Assembly: GCF_014489515.1 (NCBI RefSeq)
Contig: NZ_CP060782.1
Location: 62,001 to 126,000 of the forward strand
Direction of reading: 5' to 3'
Source: Sphingomonas sediminicola
GTDB taxonomy: Bacteria > Pseudomonadota > Alphaproteobacteria > Sphingomonadales > Sphingomonadaceae
DNA: 64,000 bases
The notes under the pieces were generated by a model. It was not told the origin of the DNA. It was given only the letters and a program-made list of their open reading frames with translations, and searched no databases. The stretch's first letter is position 1. Every line of letters starts with the position of its first letter. The translations under genes and the position numbers were made by a program. Shown one piece after another: positions 45,745-57,076 of this stretch.

Positions 45745-46439
45745 CGTGCGGCCTCCTGGTTCACCGGGCGGTTCGAGGCCCTGATCTTGGCGACGACTCC
45801 CGTCGGGCCGCCCATTTCATGTGCTCCGCCGAGGTTGAACGAGACCGGTGCCTCCTCCCATTCGGCATCGATATCCGCGGCATCCACGGCGGGAGTGTTC
45901 TCGTCGACCAGCGCGCGGGCGTCGGCGTCCACGCGAACCTTCGACAGGGCGACGAGCGCGTGGAAGACGGCGCCGTAGGGTGCCTCCCTCTTGTCGAGGC
46001 GCTCGGCGAGGGCGGCGAAGACATGCGCGGGCTGACCGAGCATCTCGCGAGCGTCCCGAGCGGAGAGGCAGGACGCATATTCGAGGAACACCGGCACGAA
46101 GTCCGGAAGTTCGCTGGCTTCGAGGAAGAAGCCGCTTTCCATATATTGCTGGCCAAGGTCGATCATCGCCTGGCCCCGCTCGCGGCTGTCGCCATGGACA
46201 TGCTCGAACAGGTGCAACGAAAGCGAGCGGGAGCGGTCGAACAACTCGCTGTAGGCGGACTGAAGGTCGAGCAATTCCGTCGTCCCGATCTTGGTTAGAA
46301 GAGTCTCCAGCCGGGCCAATTCGGCGGCGGGCAATACCGCCTCCGATCGAAGCACATGGCGGATTTCGCCGGCGTTCTCCTTCAGCTCCGCCGAAGGATA
46401 GCCGAGCAATGCGGCGAGCGATCTCAGCGTTAGCTTCAT
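45741..46439 (-). CDS. narJ: Nitrate reductase assembly chaperone
   Basis: 232 residues. The family start is 'LTLRSLAALLGYPSAELKEN', with 'LLDLQSAYSELFDRSRSLSL', 'HLFEHVHGDSRERGQAMIDL' and 'ELPDFVPVFLEYASCL'. NarJ holds NarG for cofactor insertion and is not part of the final enzyme. It is coupled to narH upstream and narI downstream by ATGA-type overlaps. Confidence 0.95.
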   Translation of the reverse strand: MKLTLRSLAALLGYPSAELKENAGEIRHVLRSEAVLPAAELARLETLLTKIGTTELLDLQSAYSELFDRSRSLSLHLFEHVHGDSRERGQAMIDLGQQYMESGFFLEASELPDFVPVFLEYASCLSARDAREMLGQPAHVFAALAERLDKREAPYGAVFHALVALSKVRVDADARALVDENTPAVDAADIDAEWEEAPVSFNLGGAHEMGGPTGVVAKIRASNRPVNQEAAR

Positions 46440-47971
46440 GAGGGAATGTCCAATCGAGGTTCGCGCTTTGCCCTGGCCTTGTCCGCGCCGCCGCCGAACA
46501 AATTGACCTTGGTCCTGCCCTGCGTGCCCTCGCGGAAGCCGAAGCCGGACGATCCGCGAAGGACATAGGCGTCTTCATCCAACTCGCGGCGCGCAGTCGG
46601 GATGACATAGCGGTCCTCATAGGCGGCGAGCGCCATGATCCGGTACATTTCCTCGATGCGGGTGCGGGTCAGTCCCACGCGTTCCGGGATGGACTCGTCG
46701 ATGCGGCCTTCGACGCTCTTCGCACGCATGTAGGCGCGCATCGCCAGCATCCGCTCGAGCGCCGCCGCGATCGGTTCCTCGTCGCCTGCAGTCAGCAGAT
46801 TGGCGAGGTAGCGCAGCGGAATCCGGAGCGACCGGACGTCCGGCATTCCGTCCTGGACCGACATCTTGCCGGCCTCCGCCGCGGACTGGATTGGCGACAA
46901 TGGCGGGACGTACCAGACCATCGGAAGTGTCCGGTATTCCGGGTGGAGCGGGAAGGCGATCTTCCACTCGACGGCCATCTTGTAGACCGGCGAGCGCATC
47001 GCCGCCTCGAGCCACTGATCGGTGATCCCTTCGGCTCGCGCGGCTTCCTGCACCGCGACGTCATTGGGGTCGAGGAAAACGTCGAGTTGTGCGGGATAGA
47101 GGTCCTTCGGATCCTCAACCGAGGCCGCGGAATCGATCCGGTCCGCGTCGTAAAGGACGACGCCGAGATAGCGGATGCGGCCGACGCAGGTTTCCGAGCA
47201 GACCGTCGGCTGCCCGGTCTCGATACGCGGGTAGCAGAAGATGCACTTCTCCGACTTTCCGGTCGCCCAGTTGTAATAGATCTTCTTGTACGGGCAGCCC
47301 GAGACGCACATCCGCCAGCCACGGCACTTTTCCTGGTCGATCAGGACGATGCCGTCCTCGGCCCGCTTGTAGATCGCGCCGGACGGGCAGGAAGCGAGAC
47401 AGGCCGGGTTGAGGCAATGCTCGCACAGCCTCGGCAGGTACATCATGAACGTCTTTTCGAACTGGCCGTAGATTTCCTTCTGGACGCCGTCGAAATTGTA
47501 ATCGTGGCTGCGCTTCTCGAACTCGCCGCCGAGCATATCCTCCCAGTTGCCGCTCCACTCGATCTTGTTGAGCTTTTCGCCGGTGATCAGCGATCGCGGC
47601 CGCGCCGTCGGCTGCGCCTGCAGTTCCGGTGCATTTTGCAGCCATTCGTATTCGAAGGTGTACGGCTCGTAGAAGTCGTCGATCTCGGGCAAATGCGGAT
47701 TGGCGAAGATCTTCGACAGGATGCGCCACTTGGCGCCCTGGCGCGGAACGATCTTTCCGTTTTTCCTGCGGACCCAGCCGCCCTTCCAGCGATCCTGGTT
47801 TTCCCAGTCCTTCGGGTAGCCGATGCCGGGCTTGGTCTCGACGTTGTTGAACCAGGCGTATTCGACGCCTTCGCGGTTGGTCCAGACGTTCTTGCAGGTG
47901 ATCGAGCAGGTGTGACAGCCGATGCACTTGTCGAGGTTCAGGACCATCGCGATCTGCGCACGGACCTTCAT
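46436..47971 (-). CDS. narH: Respiratory nitrate reductase beta subunit
   Basis: 511 residues. Four iron-sulphur motifs are visible: 'DKCIGCHTCSITCKNVWT', 'LCEHCLNPACLASCPSGAIY', 'KCRGWRMCVSGCPYKKIYYN' (the Trp marks the 3Fe-4S cluster) and 'KCIFCYPRIETGQPTVCSET'. The usual 'MVWYVPPLSPI' is present. It carries electrons from NarI to NarG. The gene is intact, longer than any of the shifted ones, and its start overlaps the narG stop. Confidence 0.97.
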   Translation of the reverse strand: MKVRAQIAMVLNLDKCIGCHTCSITCKNVWTNREGVEYAWFNNVETKPGIGYPKDWENQDRWKGGWVRRKNGKIVPRQGAKWRILSKIFANPHLPEIDDFYEPYTFEYEWLQNAPELQAQPTARPRSLITGEKLNKIEWSGNWEDMLGGEFEKRSHDYNFDGVQKEIYGQFEKTFMMYLPRLCEHCLNPACLASCPSGAIYKRAEDGIVLIDQEKCRGWRMCVSGCPYKKIYYNWATGKSEKCIFCYPRIETGQPTVCSETCVGRIRYLGVVLYDADRIDSAASVEDPKDLYPAQLDVFLDPNDVAVQEAARAEGITDQWLEAAMRSPVYKMAVEWKIAFPLHPEYRTLPMVWYVPPLSPIQSAAEAGKMSVQDGMPDVRSLRIPLRYLANLLTAGDEEPIAAALERMLAMRAYMRAKSVEGRIDESIPERVGLTRTRIEEMYRIMALAAYEDRYVIPTARRELDEDAYVLRGSSGFGFREGTQGRTKVNLFGGGADKARAKREPRLDIPS

Positions 47972-50900
47972 CGCGCCGTCTCCTTTCGGGCGGCAAGGTC
48001 GCCTCTAACGCCTGTTCCCCAGTCGGCAGTCCCACCCTCGACGTTGGCGGAATCGTCGGCCGCTTTATCGAACCAGTTCACTTCGCTCATCTTGCGGACG
48101 ATCACGAACTCGTCGCGGTTGGCTCCGACGGTGCCGTAGTAATTGAATCCGTAGGCGAGTTGGACATAGCCGCCGATCATGTGCGTCGGCTTCATGTTGA
48201 TGCGCGTGACGCTGTTGTGGATTCCGCCGCGCTGGCCGGTGATCTCCGACCCACCGTGTTCACCAGCTTTTCCTGCGCATGGTACATGATGGCGGAGCCC
48301 GGCATGATCCGCTGCGACACGATCGCCCGGGCGGTCAGAGCGCCGTTGACGTTGAACACCTCGATCCAGTCGTTGTCGACAATGCCTGCTGCCTTTGCGT
48401 CATCCTCGCTGATCCACACCGTCGGCCCGCCCGGTTGAGGCTGAGCATGATCAGGTTCTCGGTGTAGGTCGAATGGATGCCCCACTTCTGGTGGGGCGTG
48501 AGGATGTTGAGCAGGATCTCCTGGTTGCCGTTCGGCAGCTTGCCGAGAACCTGGCGCACGGTCTTGGTGTCGATCGGCGGACGCCAGGTAACAAACGCCT
48601 CGCCGAACGCCCGCATCCAGTGATGGTCCTGATAGAGCTGCTGCCGGCCGGTCAGTGTCCGCCACGGGATCAACTCGTGCACGTTAGTATAGCCGGCGTT
48701 GTAGCAGACGTGCTCGCTTTCGAGCCCCGACCAGATCGGTGACGAGATGATCTTGCGCGGCTGCGCGGCGACGTCGCGGAAGCGGATCTTCTCCTCCTCC
48801 TTGCCCACGGCGAGATGCGAGTGGTCGCGGCCGGTGATCTTGCCGAGCGACTCCCAGGCCTTCACCGCGACCTCCCCGTTGGTCTCCGGAGCGAGCATGA
48901 GGATGGTCTCGCAGGCGTCGATGTCGGAATCGATCTTCGGGCGCCCGGCGGTCGTTCCCTCGATGACCCTGCCGTTGAGATCGCCGAGAAGCTGGACCTC
49001 GTGCTTGGTGTCCCAGTTGAGGCCCTTGGCGCCATTGCCGAGCTTTTCGAGCAACGGACCCATCGACGTGAAGCGCGCGAACGTCTCCGGATAGTTGCGT
49101 TCGACGATCGTCACGTTCGGCATGGTCTTGCCGGGGATCGGCTCGCATTCGCCCTTCAACCAGTCCTTCGGCTCATAGGGCTGCGCAAGCTCGGCCGGCG
49201 TGTCATGCAAGATCGGAGTCATCACCAGGTCGTGCTCGACCCTGAGAACTTCCGGCGCGACGTCGGAGAATTTCTTCGCGATCTCCCGGAAGATGTTCCA
49301 GTCGCTTTTCGTTTCCCACGCCGGATCCACCGCCGCCGAAAGCGGGTGGATGAACGGGTGCATGTCCGACGTGTTGAGGTCGTGCTTCTCGTACCAGGTG
49401 GCGGTTGGAAGGACTACGTCGGAATAGATGCTGGTGGTCGACATGCGGAAGTCGATGTTGACCATCAGGTCGAGCTTCCCGACCGGCGCGTCTTCTCGCC
49501 ACACGACGTCCTTCGGGCGTTCGAGGCCCGCTGATTCTTCGTCCGTGCCGATCACTCCGTGCATCGAGCCAACGAGATGCTTTAGGAAATATTCGTGTCC
49601 CTTGCCGCTCGCGCCGAGCACGTTCGAGCGCCAGAAGAACATGTTGCGCGGCCAGTTGACCGGATTGTCGGGATCGAGGCTCGCGGGCTTGAGGTCCCGG
49701 ATTTCAGGGCGTCGACGACAACCGTCGCCGGGTCGGCGCCAATGCTCTTGATGCGGTTGCCCCATTCGATCGGATTGGCGTCGAACTGCGGCGCCGACGG
49801 AAGCCAGCCCATCCGCTCTGCCTTGGCATTGTAGTCGAGCAAACTCCCCGACCAGTCGCCTTCTGGAGCGAGCGGAGACAGAATCTCCGACATTTTCAGG
49901 CTCTCGTACCGCCACTGGTCCGTGTGCGCGTAGAAGAAGCTCGTTCCGTTCATCTGCCTCGGCGGGCGGCTCCAGTCGAGCCCGAACGCGAGCGGCAGCC
50001 AGCCGGTCTGCGGACGGAGCTTTTCCTGGCCGACATAGTGCGACCAGCCGCCGCCCGACTGGCCGACGCATCCACACATGACGAGCAGCGCGATGATCCC
50101 GCGATAGCTCATGTCCATGTGGTACCAATGGTTGAGGCCTGCCCCGAGGATCACCATCGAACGGCCGTTCGTGATCTCTGCGTTCGATGCGAATTCGCGC
50201 GCGACCTGGATGATGGCCTGGCGCGGGACACCGGTGACCTTCTCGGCCCACGCTGGCGTGAACGGTACGTCGTCATCGAAGCTCTTCGCGACGTTGGCGC
50301 CGCCAAACCTGCGGTCGACGCCGTAATTTGCGCAGAAGAGGTCGAACACCGTTGCGACCTGCGCTTTGCTGCCGTCGGCGAGCTTCAGCGTCTTGACGGG
50401 GATGTTGCGCAGCAGGACTTCGGGGTGATCCGTCGCGACGAAGTCGTGCGGGGCGTCGCCGCCGAAGTAGGGGAATGCCACGGGGACGATCTCGTCATGG
50501 TCGTCGGCCAGCGTTGTGCGGAGGCGGACGTCCTTGCCCTTCCCGTCCTTCTCCTCGAGATTCCATTTGCCCTTGTCGCCCCAGCGGTGGCCCGCCGATC
50601 CGAGCGGACAGACCAGCTTTCCACTGTTCTCGTCGTAGGCGACCGTTTTCCAATCGGGATTGGCATCTTCGCCAAGCGCCCCCTTGATGTCTGCCGCGCG
50701 GAGCAGCCGGTCCTGGACCAGGCGGCCGTCGCGTTCGACTAGCTTCACGAGCAACGGGAAGTCCGAATATTTGCGCGTGTAGTCGGTGAAGTATTCCGCC
50801 TGCCGGTCGACGTAAAATTCACGGAGCACGACGTGGCCGAGCGCCAGCGCGAGCGCGGCGTCGGTGCCCTGTTTGGGGTGCAGCCACATATCCGAGAATT

Positions 50901-51765
50901 TCGCGGCCTCGTTGTAGTCGGGCGCGATGACCACGCTCTTCGCGCCGCGGTAGCGAACTTCCGAGTAGAAGTGCGCGTCGGGCGCGCGTGTCATCGGGAT
51001 GTTCGAGCCCCACACGAGCAGGAAGCCCGCGTTGTACCAGTCGGCGCTTTCCGGAACGTCGGTCTGCTCGCCCCAGGTCTGCGGGCTCGACGGCGGAAGG
51101 TCGCAATACCAGTCGTAGAAGCTGAGCAGATTGCCGCCGATCAGAGAGAGGTAACGGCTGCCCGCTGCGTAGGAGATCATCGACATCGCCGGGATCGGCG
51201 AGAAGCCCGCGATCCGGTCAGGGCCATATTCCTTGATCGTGTAGGCGTTGGCTGCGGCGATCAGCTCGGTCACTTCGTCCCAGCCAACGCGGACGAAACC
51301 GCCGCGACCGCGCTTCGACACCCAGTCGCGCCGCTTGTCGGTATCTTGGACGATCGACTTCCAGGCCGCGACGGGGGTCATGGTCTTCCGGGCCTCGCGC
51401 CAGTGGCGGACCAGCCGTGCGCGGACGAGCGGATATTTGATGCGCGTTCCGGAATAGAGGTACCAGCTGTAGCTCGCGCCGCGCGGACATCCGCGAGGCT
51501 CATGGTTCGGGAGGTCCGGCCGGGTGCGTGGATAATCGGTCTGCTGGGTCTCCCAGGTGACGATCCCGCCTTTCACGTAGATTTTCCACGAGCAGGAACC
51601 GGTGCAATTCACGCCGTGCGTGGAGCGAACTATCTTGTCGGCCGCCCAGCGCTTCCGATACGCATCCTCCCAATCGCGCGCCTCATCCGTCGTGATCCCG
51701 TGCCCATCCGCGAACTTTTCCTGAGTTCGACGGAAGTAAGTGAGGCGGTCGAGGAAATGACTCAT
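47968..51765 (-). CDS. narG: Respiratory nitrate reductase alpha subunit, three apparent frameshifts
   Basis: About 1266 residues after adding bases near 49708, 48437 and 48232 (all in G/C runs). The N-terminus has the FS0 cluster 'HGVNCTGSCSWKIYVKGG' with the distant Cys in 'HEPRGCPRGASYSWYLYSG' and the molybdenum-pocket stretch 'GGNLLSFYDWYCDLPPSSPQ'. The repaired joins read 'VVDALEIRDLKPASLDPDNP', 'LNRAGPTVWISEDDAKAAG' and 'NTVGSEITGQRGGIHNSVTR' before the C-terminus 'MKPTHMIGGYVQLAYGFNYY'. It reduces nitrate at a bis-MGD cofactor on the cytoplasmic side. It lies 12 bases after narK and shares its promoter. Confidence 0.95.
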
Positions 51766-51777
51766 CCTTGCGTCCTT

Positions 51778-54508
51778 TTATGCAGGCACGGCGGCGGCGG
51801 ATCGGAGGGCAGGCTTCCGCTCTAGGTCACGAAGCACGCCGCGCGGGCCGCTGTAGGCAAACCAGGTCAGTGCGGCGCAGCTGAGGTAGAAGACCAGGAA
51901 GCCCCACAGCGCGGTGTCCGCGGCTCCCGTCATCTGGATCGACGAGCCGTAGGCCTTCGGAATGTAGAAGGCGCCGTAAGCAGCGATCGCAGAGGTGAAG
52001 CCGATCACCGCCGCGGATTCCCGTTCCGCCTGCGCACGGCGCTGCGGTTCCGGAAGTGCGGGCTCGGTGCGGTCGATTTCGCGGCGCATGATCCCGGGCA
52101 CCATCTGGAAGGTCGATGCATTGCCGACACCGCTCGCGATGAACAGCAGCAGGACCATCGAGAAGAAGCCGGGGAAGCTCCGCGCGTCGAGGAACCAGAT
52201 CATCCCGACGATCGCGACGATCTGAACGACGAACACCCAGAAGCTGACCCGCGCTCCGCCGTAGCGGTCGGAGACCCAGCCGGTGGCTGCCCGCGAGATT
52301 GCTCCGAGCAGCGGGCCGACGAAGGCATATTTGAGCGCATTGACGTCCGGGAACACGAGCTTGGCGAGCAGCGGGAAGCCCGCCGACATGCCGATGAAGG
52401 TCCCGAATGTGCCGGTGTAGAGCCAGCACATCAGCCAGGTATGAAGCCGACCGAAGATCGCCGACTGGTCGGCGAAAGAAGACTTGGCACTGAGGATGTC
52501 GTTCATCCCGAACCAGGCCGCGATCGCGCCGAGCATGACGAACGGCACCCAGACGAATCCGGCGTTCTGCATCCACAGCTGCGTGCCGTCCGAGGCGACC
52601 TGCGCCTGTCCGCCGAGCGCTCCGAACAGGCCCATGGTCACGACGACCGGAACTAGGAACTGCATGACGCTGACGCCGAGATTGCCGAGGCCCGCATTGA
52701 GCGCCAGCGCATTGCCCTTCTCTGCCTTCGGGAAGAAGTAGCTGATGTTCGCCATCGACGAGGCGAAGTTGCCGCCGCCAAGTCCGCACAGAAGCGCGAG
52801 CACGAGGAAGATGAGGTAGGGCGTGTCGGGCGACTGCACGGCGTAGCCGATCCCGAAGGCCGGGATGAGCAGCGACGCGGTCGATAGGGTCGTCCACAGG
52901 CGACCGCCGAAGATGGGTACGAGGAAAGCGTAGAAGATCCGAAGGGTGGCGCCGGAAAGGCCCGGAAGTGCTGCCAGCCAGAACAGCTGATCGGTGGTGA
53001 AGTCGAAGCCGATGGCGGGCAAGCGCGCGACGACGACGCTCCACACCATCCAGACCGCGAACGACAGCATCAGGCAGTAGGTGGAGATGCCGAGATTGCG
53101 CCTTGCGATCGCCTTGCCGCGGCTCCGCCAGAAATCCTCGTCCTCAGGACGCCAGTCGGCGATCGGTCCCGCGCGGCGCGGTGGAGCTTCGACACCCGGC
53201 TCTCCAAATCCCTGCATTTCGGGGAGCTCGGGAACGAGGGCCGCCTCGCCGCGACGCTGGGCCGAACGCTCCATTTGGCGGACCGCGAAGTGCATCCAGA
53301 CCAGCGCGATCGAGACGAGCACGAACAGCAGTACGAAGCAGCTAGTCCAAACGCCGGTCAGATCATTGAGCGCTCCGAACGCAAGCGGGAGGATGAATCC
53401 GCCAAGCCCGCCGACCATCCCAACAAGGCCGCCGACGGCGCCGACATGGTTCGGATAGTAGACGGGATGTGCTTGAAGACCGCGGCCTTGCCCAGGCTCA
53501 TGAAGAAGCCGAGCACGAAGATGGTGACCAAGAACGGGATGAGGCCCATTTCGGTGCGGAAGGTGATCGGCCCCGCACGCCCTCAATGATGTAGGTCGTC
53601 GGCGGATAAGACAGCATGAAGGTGCAGAGCACCGAGATCGCGAAAGTGACGTAGAGCACCGAGCGGGCGCCGTAGCGATCAGACAATTTCCCGCCGTAAA
53701 TCCTGAACAGGCTCGCAGGCACGGAATAGAAGGCGGCGAGCATGCCTGCCGTCTTCACGTCTAGGTTGTAGACACCCATCAGGTAGCGGGGCAGCCACAG
53801 CGCAAGCGCCACGAACGCGCCGAAGACGAAGAAGTAATAAAGAGCGAACCGCCAGACCTGCAGGTTCTTCAGCACCGCAAGCTGGTTGCCCATGCTCGCG
53901 GCCTTGTGCCCCGACTTTGCGCGTCCGCGCTGTTCCGGGTCTTCCTTGGTGAACAGCAGGAAGAGGACCGCGGTTAAGCCGATCGCGCCCGCCCAGATCT
54001 GCGCGACCGCCTGCCAGCCCATCGCAACCATCACGAACGGTGCGAGGAACTTGGTCACCGCCGCGCCGACATTGCCGGCCCCAAAAATGCCGAGCGCCAG
54101 GCCCTGCTTCTCCTTGGGGTAGAATTTGGAGACGTAGGTGACGCCCACTGAGAAGGAGCCACCCGCAATGCCGACCCCGAGCGCCGCGATCAGCAGCTGC
54201 TCGTATGTGTGTGCGTAAGAAGTCAGGAACGTCGCGATCGCAGCGGCGATCATCACGCCCGCGAAGACGCGGCGGCCACCGAACTGGTCCGCCCAGACGC
54301 CAAGAACGACCCGTGTCAGCGAGCCTGTGAGTATCGGAGTTCCGATGAGCAGTCCGAACTCGGTCTCGTTCAGTCCGAGCTGATCCTTTACCCCCAACCC
54401 GACGATCGAGAAGATCGTCCAGACGGCGAAGCAGACTGTGAATGCGATGGTGCTGGACCAAAGTGCCTGATTGGCGCCTTCGGCGGGCCGTTCGGTCATC
54501 ATGATCAT
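51778..54508 (-). CDS. narK: Fused NarK1-NarK2 nitrate/nitrite transporter, two apparent frameshifts
   Basis: About 910 residues after adding a G near 53572 and a C near 53463. Two complete MFS halves of 12 membrane helices each are joined by a soluble linker of about 60 residues ('QMERSAQRRGEAALVPELPE' and on). The first half has 'FGLLIGTPILTGSLTRVVLG', 'YVSKFYPKEKQGLALGIFGA' and 'GNVGAAVTKFLAPF'. The second has 'FASSMANISYFFPKAEKGNA' and 'LALNAGLGNLGVSVMQFLVP'. Both are nitrate signature loops. This fused form is known from Paracoccus, where one half takes up nitrate with protons and the other exchanges nitrate for nitrite. Start at the ATG 54508, after GAGGGG. First gene of narKGHJI. Confidence 0.93.
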
Positions 54509-54574
54509 CGGGCTTCCCCTCGCGATCCGCGATTCGTTGCAGGCGGCTTTTCGCAGCAACGAGGAGGGAGCCGA

Positions 54575-54588
54575 TTGATCAGAATCAT
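54575..54588. promoter_or_regulatory. FNR-type box upstream of narK
   Basis: TTGATCAGAATCAT matches TTGAT-N4-ATCAA with one mismatch at the last base. It is centred 73 bases before the narK ATG, in the gap after moaA. It is the likely switch for the nar operon. Confidence 0.7.
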
Positions 54589-54599
54589 TTGGAGTGCGG

Positions 54600-55613
54600 C
54601 TATCCCCCAGTCACGCTCATGTGCCGGGCCACCGCCGGCGCGCCGCCGATTTGGAAGTCATGCCGGCGGGGCTTGCCCGCGAGCAGCCGGTCGAGCAGCC
54701 GGTCGACTTCCTCGCGCCCGCCAGACCGAAGCGCATCGCGAAGCTCGACCTTTTGGTCGTGACCGAGGCAGCCGTAGACCGTTCCGGTCGCGGCGATGCG
54801 GATGCGGTTACAGCCTTCGCAGAAATTGTTGGTCAGGGGAGTGATCAAGCCGAGCCGGGATCGCAGCTCCACGACATCGAAATAGCGCGCCGGACCGCCC
54901 GTGCGCTTTGTCGATGGCACGAGGGTGAAGCGCTCCTCGAGCCTGTGCTTTACGGCGTCGAGCGGAAGATAATGGTCGGTGCGATCCTCCTCGACTTGAC
55001 CCAGCGGCATGGTCTCGATGAGGGTCAGGTCCATCGCCATCGCCGCGCACCAGCGCAGCATGCCCTCGATCTCGTCCTCGTTGATTCCGGCCAGCGCGAC
55101 CATGTTGATCTTGACCGCGAGCCCTGCGGTCAGCGCCGCGTCGATTCCGCGAAGGACCTGGCTGAGATCGCCGCCTCGGGTGATGTGCCCGAAGCGTTCC
55201 GGCCGCCGGCTGTCGAGGCTGACGTTGATCCGCCGGATGCCCGCATCGTGAAGCTCGGTCGCGAATCGTTCGAGCCGGGTGCCGTTGGTCGTCAGCACCA
55301 GCTCGTCGAGCCCCGATCCGATGCGCTGGCCGAGCGAGCGGACGAGTTCCATCATTCCCTTGCGAACCAGCGGCTCGCCGCCTGTCAGCCTAATTTTTCG
55401 AACGCCACGCGCGATCAGGATTTCCGAAAGCTCGACCATCTCCTCCAGGGTCAGGATGTCGCGCTTCGGGAGGAACTGCATGTGCTCGGACATGCAGTAG
55501 CGGCACCTCAGGTCGCACCGGTCCGTGACCGACAGGCGCACGTAGGTGATTCGCCGGCCGAAGCTGTCGACAAGACCGTCCGGCCTTTCATTCGCAAGAT
55601 TGGTCACGACCAA
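54600..55613 (-). CDS. moaA: GTP 3',8-cyclase
   Basis: 337 residues from a TTG; a GTG two codons on (55607) is also possible. The radical-SAM cluster is 'DRCDLRCRYCMSEHM' (C-x3-C-x2-C). The second, substrate-side cluster is 'FCEGCNRIRIAATGTVYGCL', and the tail ends in the required Gly-Gly ('SVTGG'). It starts molybdopterin synthesis from GTP. It is upstream of narK on the same strand and intact, completing the moa set with moaCDEB and moeA 15 kb away. Confidence 0.96.
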   Translation of the reverse strand: MVVTNLANERPDGLVDSFGRRITYVRLSVTDRCDLRCRYCMSEHMQFLPKRDILTLEEMVELSEILIARGVRKIRLTGGEPLVRKGMMELVRSLGQRIGSGLDELVLTTNGTRLERFATELHDAGIRRINVSLDSRRPERFGHITRGGDLSQVLRGIDAALTAGLAVKINMVALAGINEDEIEGMLRWCAAMAMDLTLIETMPLGQVEEDRTDHYLPLDAVKHRLEERFTLVPSTKRTGGPARYFDVVELRSRLGLITPLTNNFCEGCNRIRIAATGTVYGCLGHDQKVELRDALRSGGREEVDRLLDRLLAGKPRRHDFQIGGAPAVARHMSVTGG

Positions 55614-55667
55614 TACTCACCTCGCGTTTCCACGCGCTTCGGCTAGCGCGCGGCTTAGGCCCCGATG

Positions 55668-55681
55668 GTGATTTGGATCAA
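55668..55681. promoter_or_regulatory. FNR-type box upstream of hemN
   Basis: GTGATTTGGATCAA matches TTGAT-N4-ATCAA with one mismatch (first base). It is centred 42 bases before the hemN ATG, the classic position for class II activation. moaA is divergent, so the site could affect both. Confidence 0.7.
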
Positions 55682-55716
55682 GGCCTGTCGCTAACGCATT
55701 CGATAGCGCGATCGAA

Positions 55717-57075
55717 ATGACCGATACGCTGTCGCCAGAACTGCTCGCCCGCTACGCAGATGCGCGGATGCCGCGCTACACGAGCTATCCCACCGCTCCG
55801 AATTTTTCGGTCGCGGTGGGCGAAGCGGATTACCGATCCTGGCTCGCGTCACTGACCCCGGGGCCCGCATCGCTCTACGTCCACATCCCGTTCTGCCGGG
55901 CGATGTGCTGGTATTGCGGATGCCACACGACGGTCGCCTCGCGCGAAGCGCCGGTCGCGAGGTATCTCGACAGCCTGACTAAGGAAATTGGACTGGTCTC
56001 GCGATACGTGCGGGGATTGCGGACGATCAGCCACCTCCATTTCGGCGGCGGCACTCCGACGATGATGAGCCCGGACCAGATGCGTTCGATCATGGGCGAA
56101 CTGCGGACTCGATTCTCCTTCGAATCCGACGCGGAAGTCGCGATCGAGATCGATCCGCGCACGCTGTCGGAAGAAATGGCCCAGGCGCTCGGCGAACGTG
56201 GTTTCAATCGAGCAAGCCTTGGCGTCCAGAGCTTCGACATCCACGTGCAGCGTGCGATCAACCGTGTTCAAAGCTTCGAGCAAATCCAGGAAGCAATTCG
56301 GCTGCTTCGCGCGAACGGAATGAAGCGCATCAACTTCGACCTCATCTACGGCCTTCCGAAGCAGTCGCTGCAATCCTGCCTCGACACGGTCGAGCAGGCA
56401 GTGACCCTGCGTCCCGACCGGCTCGCTGTGTTCGGTTATGCGCACGTGCCGGCGTTCAAGCCGCACCAGCGCAAGATCCACGAGGCCGCGCTTCCGAATT
56501 CCGACGCGCGGTTCACCCATTCGCGCGCAATCGCCGACGCGCTGGTTCGCGCAGGTTACGTCGAGATCGGCCTCGACCATTTCGCTTTGCCCGACGATCC
56601 GCTTTCGCAAGCCGCAGCGAAGGGCAGACTTCACCGCAACTTCCAGGGCTATACGACCGACGAGGCCGAGGTGCTCATCGGGCTTGGCGCTTCGTCGATC
56701 GGGCGGATGCCGGAGGGCTACGTTCAGAACGAGACCCGCATACCGATCTACCAGCGGACCGTAGCCGAGGGTCGGCTGCCGATCGCGCGCGGGTATCGCT
56801 TCGAGGGCGAAGATCGCCTTCGCGGCGCAGTGATCGAGCGGCTGATGTGCGACAATCGCGTCGATGTCGCCGAGGTGTGCCGGGGGTTCGACACAGATCC
56901 CAAATGGCTTCTCCAAAGCGCAAGGCTCGAACCGTTGATTGCGGATGGATTGGTCGAACGAGACGGTGCGGAGATTGCGGTCAAGCCGCACGCGAGGCCG
57001 CTGGTGCGATCGATCGCCGCCGCTTTCGATGCGCACCTCGCGCCGTCGGCCGACCGCTACAGCCGCGCGGTCTAG
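55717..57075 (+). CDS. hemN: Oxygen-independent coproporphyrinogen III oxidase
   Basis: 452 residues. It starts 'MTDTLSPELLARYADARMPR' with 'YTSYPTAPNF', and the radical-SAM cluster is 'IPFCRAMCWYCGCHTTVAS' (C-x3-C-x2-C plus a fourth Cys). Also 'HFGGGTPTMM', 'EIDPRTL', 'LGVQSFDIHVQRAINRVQSF' and 'NFDLIYGLPKQ'. It makes protoporphyrinogen IX without oxygen, needed for the many hemes of cbb3 and NarI. Convergent with nrdJ, one base apart. Confidence 0.96.
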   Translation: MTDTLSPELLARYADARMPRYTSYPTAPNFSVAVGEADYRSWLASLTPGPASLYVHIPFCRAMCWYCGCHTTVASREAPVARYLDSLTKEIGLVSRYVRGLRTISHLHFGGGTPTMMSPDQMRSIMGELRTRFSFESDAEVAIEIDPRTLSEEMAQALGERGFNRASLGVQSFDIHVQRAINRVQSFEQIQEAIRLLRANGMKRINFDLIYGLPKQSLQSCLDTVEQAVTLRPDRLAVFGYAHVPAFKPHQRKIHEAALPNSDARFTHSRAIADALVRAGYVEIGLDHFALPDDPLSQAAAKGRLHRNFQGYTTDEAEVLIGLGASSIGRMPEGYVQNETRIPIYQRTVAEGRLPIARGYRFEGEDRLRGAVIERLMCDNRVDVAEVCRGFDTDPKWLLQSARLEPLIADGLVERDGAEIAVKPHARPLVRSIAAAFDAHLAPSADRYSRAV

Positions 57076-57076
57076 C

